Notes under the pieces: model-generated | Database searches by the model: none | What the model was told of the DNA's origin: nothing | What the model saw: only the letters and a program-made list of their open reading frames with translations | Program-made: the position numbers and the translations under genes | Part shown: piece by piece, positions 5,796 through 6,072 of the stretch | Position numbering within the stretch: position 1 is the first letter of the stretch | Layout: each line of letters opens with the position of its first letter | Origin: Betaproteobacteria bacterium | Lineage (GTDB): Bacteria > Pseudomonadota > Gammaproteobacteria > Burkholderiales > Casimicrobiaceae | Assembly (NCBI GenBank): GCA_003153335.1 | Contig: PLYG01000029.1 | Location: forward strand, 1-6,072 | Direction: 5' to 3' | DNA length: 6,072 nt

Positions 5796-5816
5796 GGCGG
5801 ATCGTGTGTGTCCGCC
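5796..5816 (-). promoter_or_regulatory. Leader stem-loop just upstream of the binding-protein ribosome site
   Basis: GGCGGA (5796-5801) and TCCGCC (5811-5816) form a 6-bp stem with a 9-nt loop of alternating G and T on the plus strand (CA-rich in the minus-strand RNA). The stem ends 7 nt before the Shine-Dalgarno. If the promoter near 5830 is right, it would occupy the start of a short leader. It may stabilise the mRNA or tune initiation. It shows no riboswitch-like complexity. Confidence 0.35.
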
Positions 5817-5827
5817 TGCGGTGTGTA

Positions 5828-5849
5828 ATGATACGCCAGTTCGACTGGC
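5828..5849 (-). promoter_or_regulatory. Candidate TRAP operon promoter -10 with adjacent operator-like dyad
   Basis: On the minus strand TATCAT (5833-5828) matches the -10 consensus at 5 of 6. Immediately upstream lies a perfect dyad, GCCAGT-TCG-ACTGGC (5835-5849), 6-bp arms with a 3-nt centre. It fills the spacer where a repressor or activator would contact the promoter. No good -35 box is found 16-18 nt upstream, which would fit an activator-dependent promoter. The predicted start would lie about 45 nt before the GTG start codon. Confidence 0.45.
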
Positions 5850-5945
5850 CGACACGCGGTCGAGGCTACTGCACGACACCTCACACAAGCTCGCCGCGCA
5901 AGACCGGCTTGACCTCAATGGCACTACCTAAAGCTTCGAACAATG

Positions 5946-5990
5946 GCCGTAGGATAGGTCGAGCGCAGCGATACCCATCCTACCCACGGC
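5946..5990. repeat. GTAGGATGGGT-type palindromic hairpin repeat
   Basis: GTAGGATAGGT (5949-5959) and ACCCATCCTAC (5973-5983) form an 11-bp stem with one mismatch, which becomes a G-U pair in the minus-strand RNA. The 13-nt loop is CGAGCGCAGCGAT. GGCCG and CGGC flank it. I recognise the GTAGGATGGGT / GCGCAGCG / ACCCATCCTAC form as a dispersed intergenic repeat seen in many Proteobacteria. Here it sits upstream of the TRAP promoter and may mark the end of a neighbouring gene outside the window. Confidence 0.6.
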
Positions 5991-6072
5991 GTTCATCGAT
6001 CGCGCAGCGCTAATGGAATAACCAGGCGTAATGCCGTGTGCGTGGCGGAGAACGAAACGACCTTGTTGTCGA
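5991..6072. other. Right edge, no gene supported
   Basis: Short open frames reach the edge on both strands, but each is under about 25 codons and none resembles a known protein. The minus-strand string around GGCATTACGCC / TTATTCC (6015-6035) looks like intergenic repeat sequence of the kind that accompanies the preceding hairpin. It is left unassigned. Confidence 0.4.

Noticed and set aside
5014..5931. A 305-aa open frame on the plus strand opposite the TAXI binding protein
   Set aside because: Low-complexity Arg/His/Gln-rich composition and complete overlap with a well-supported gene; a shadow frame.
1..6072. CRISPR arrays, tRNA or rRNA genes, complete insertion sequences or phage genes
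   Set aside because: No regularly spaced repeats, no tRNA-like cloverleaf, no rRNA sequence and no transposase, integrase or phage protein motifs were seen on either strand.

Overview
The window looks like chromosome from a GC-rich betaproteobacterium. The main evidence is the block secA – M23 peptidase – divergent dciA (DUF721), an arrangement I recall as typical of Betaproteobacteria (for example Rhodocyclaceae and relatives). The DUF721 protein is also of the short betaproteobacterial type. Genus cannot be fixed by eye.

Layout, left to right. The first 103 codons of secA lie on the minus strand and run off the left edge (1-310). Just upstream is a strong minus-strand terminator-like hairpin (335-369), then a membrane-anchored LytM/M23 peptidase (394-1308, minus, GTG start). 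Divergent from it is dciA (1357-1782, plus), whose best promoter lies inside the 5' end of the peptidase gene. A 61-aa two-helix membrane protein follows on the minus strand (1835-2020). A 159-bp palindromic, MITE-like element fills the gap at 2029-2187. The rest is a minus-strand TAXI-type TRAP transporter module in transcription order: periplasmic solute-binding protein (4831-5775), fused 4TM+12TM permease (2572-4668) and a DUF1850 protein (2191-2571). The DUF1850 ATG directly abuts the permease stop codon. The last ~300 bases hold the candidate promoter and leader of this module and a GTAGGATGGGT-type hairpin repeat. No complete gene is visible there.

How the genes work together. SecA drives Sec export, the M23 protein is an envelope peptidoglycan hydrolase, and DciA loads the replicative helicase, so the left part is housekeeping. 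The right part is one sodium- or proton-coupled uptake system. The binding protein captures an organic anion in the periplasm and the fused permease moves it inward. DUF1850, with a hydrophobic N-terminus and a Cys pair suited to the periplasm, is probably an accessory part of the same machine. The substrate cannot be told from sequence.

Nothing here is plainly a new defence or mobile system. The most interesting items are the translationally coupled DUF1850 partner, the MITE-like element directly behind it, the terminator hairpin 25 nt ahead of the secA start codon, and the operator-like dyad in the TRAP promoter.
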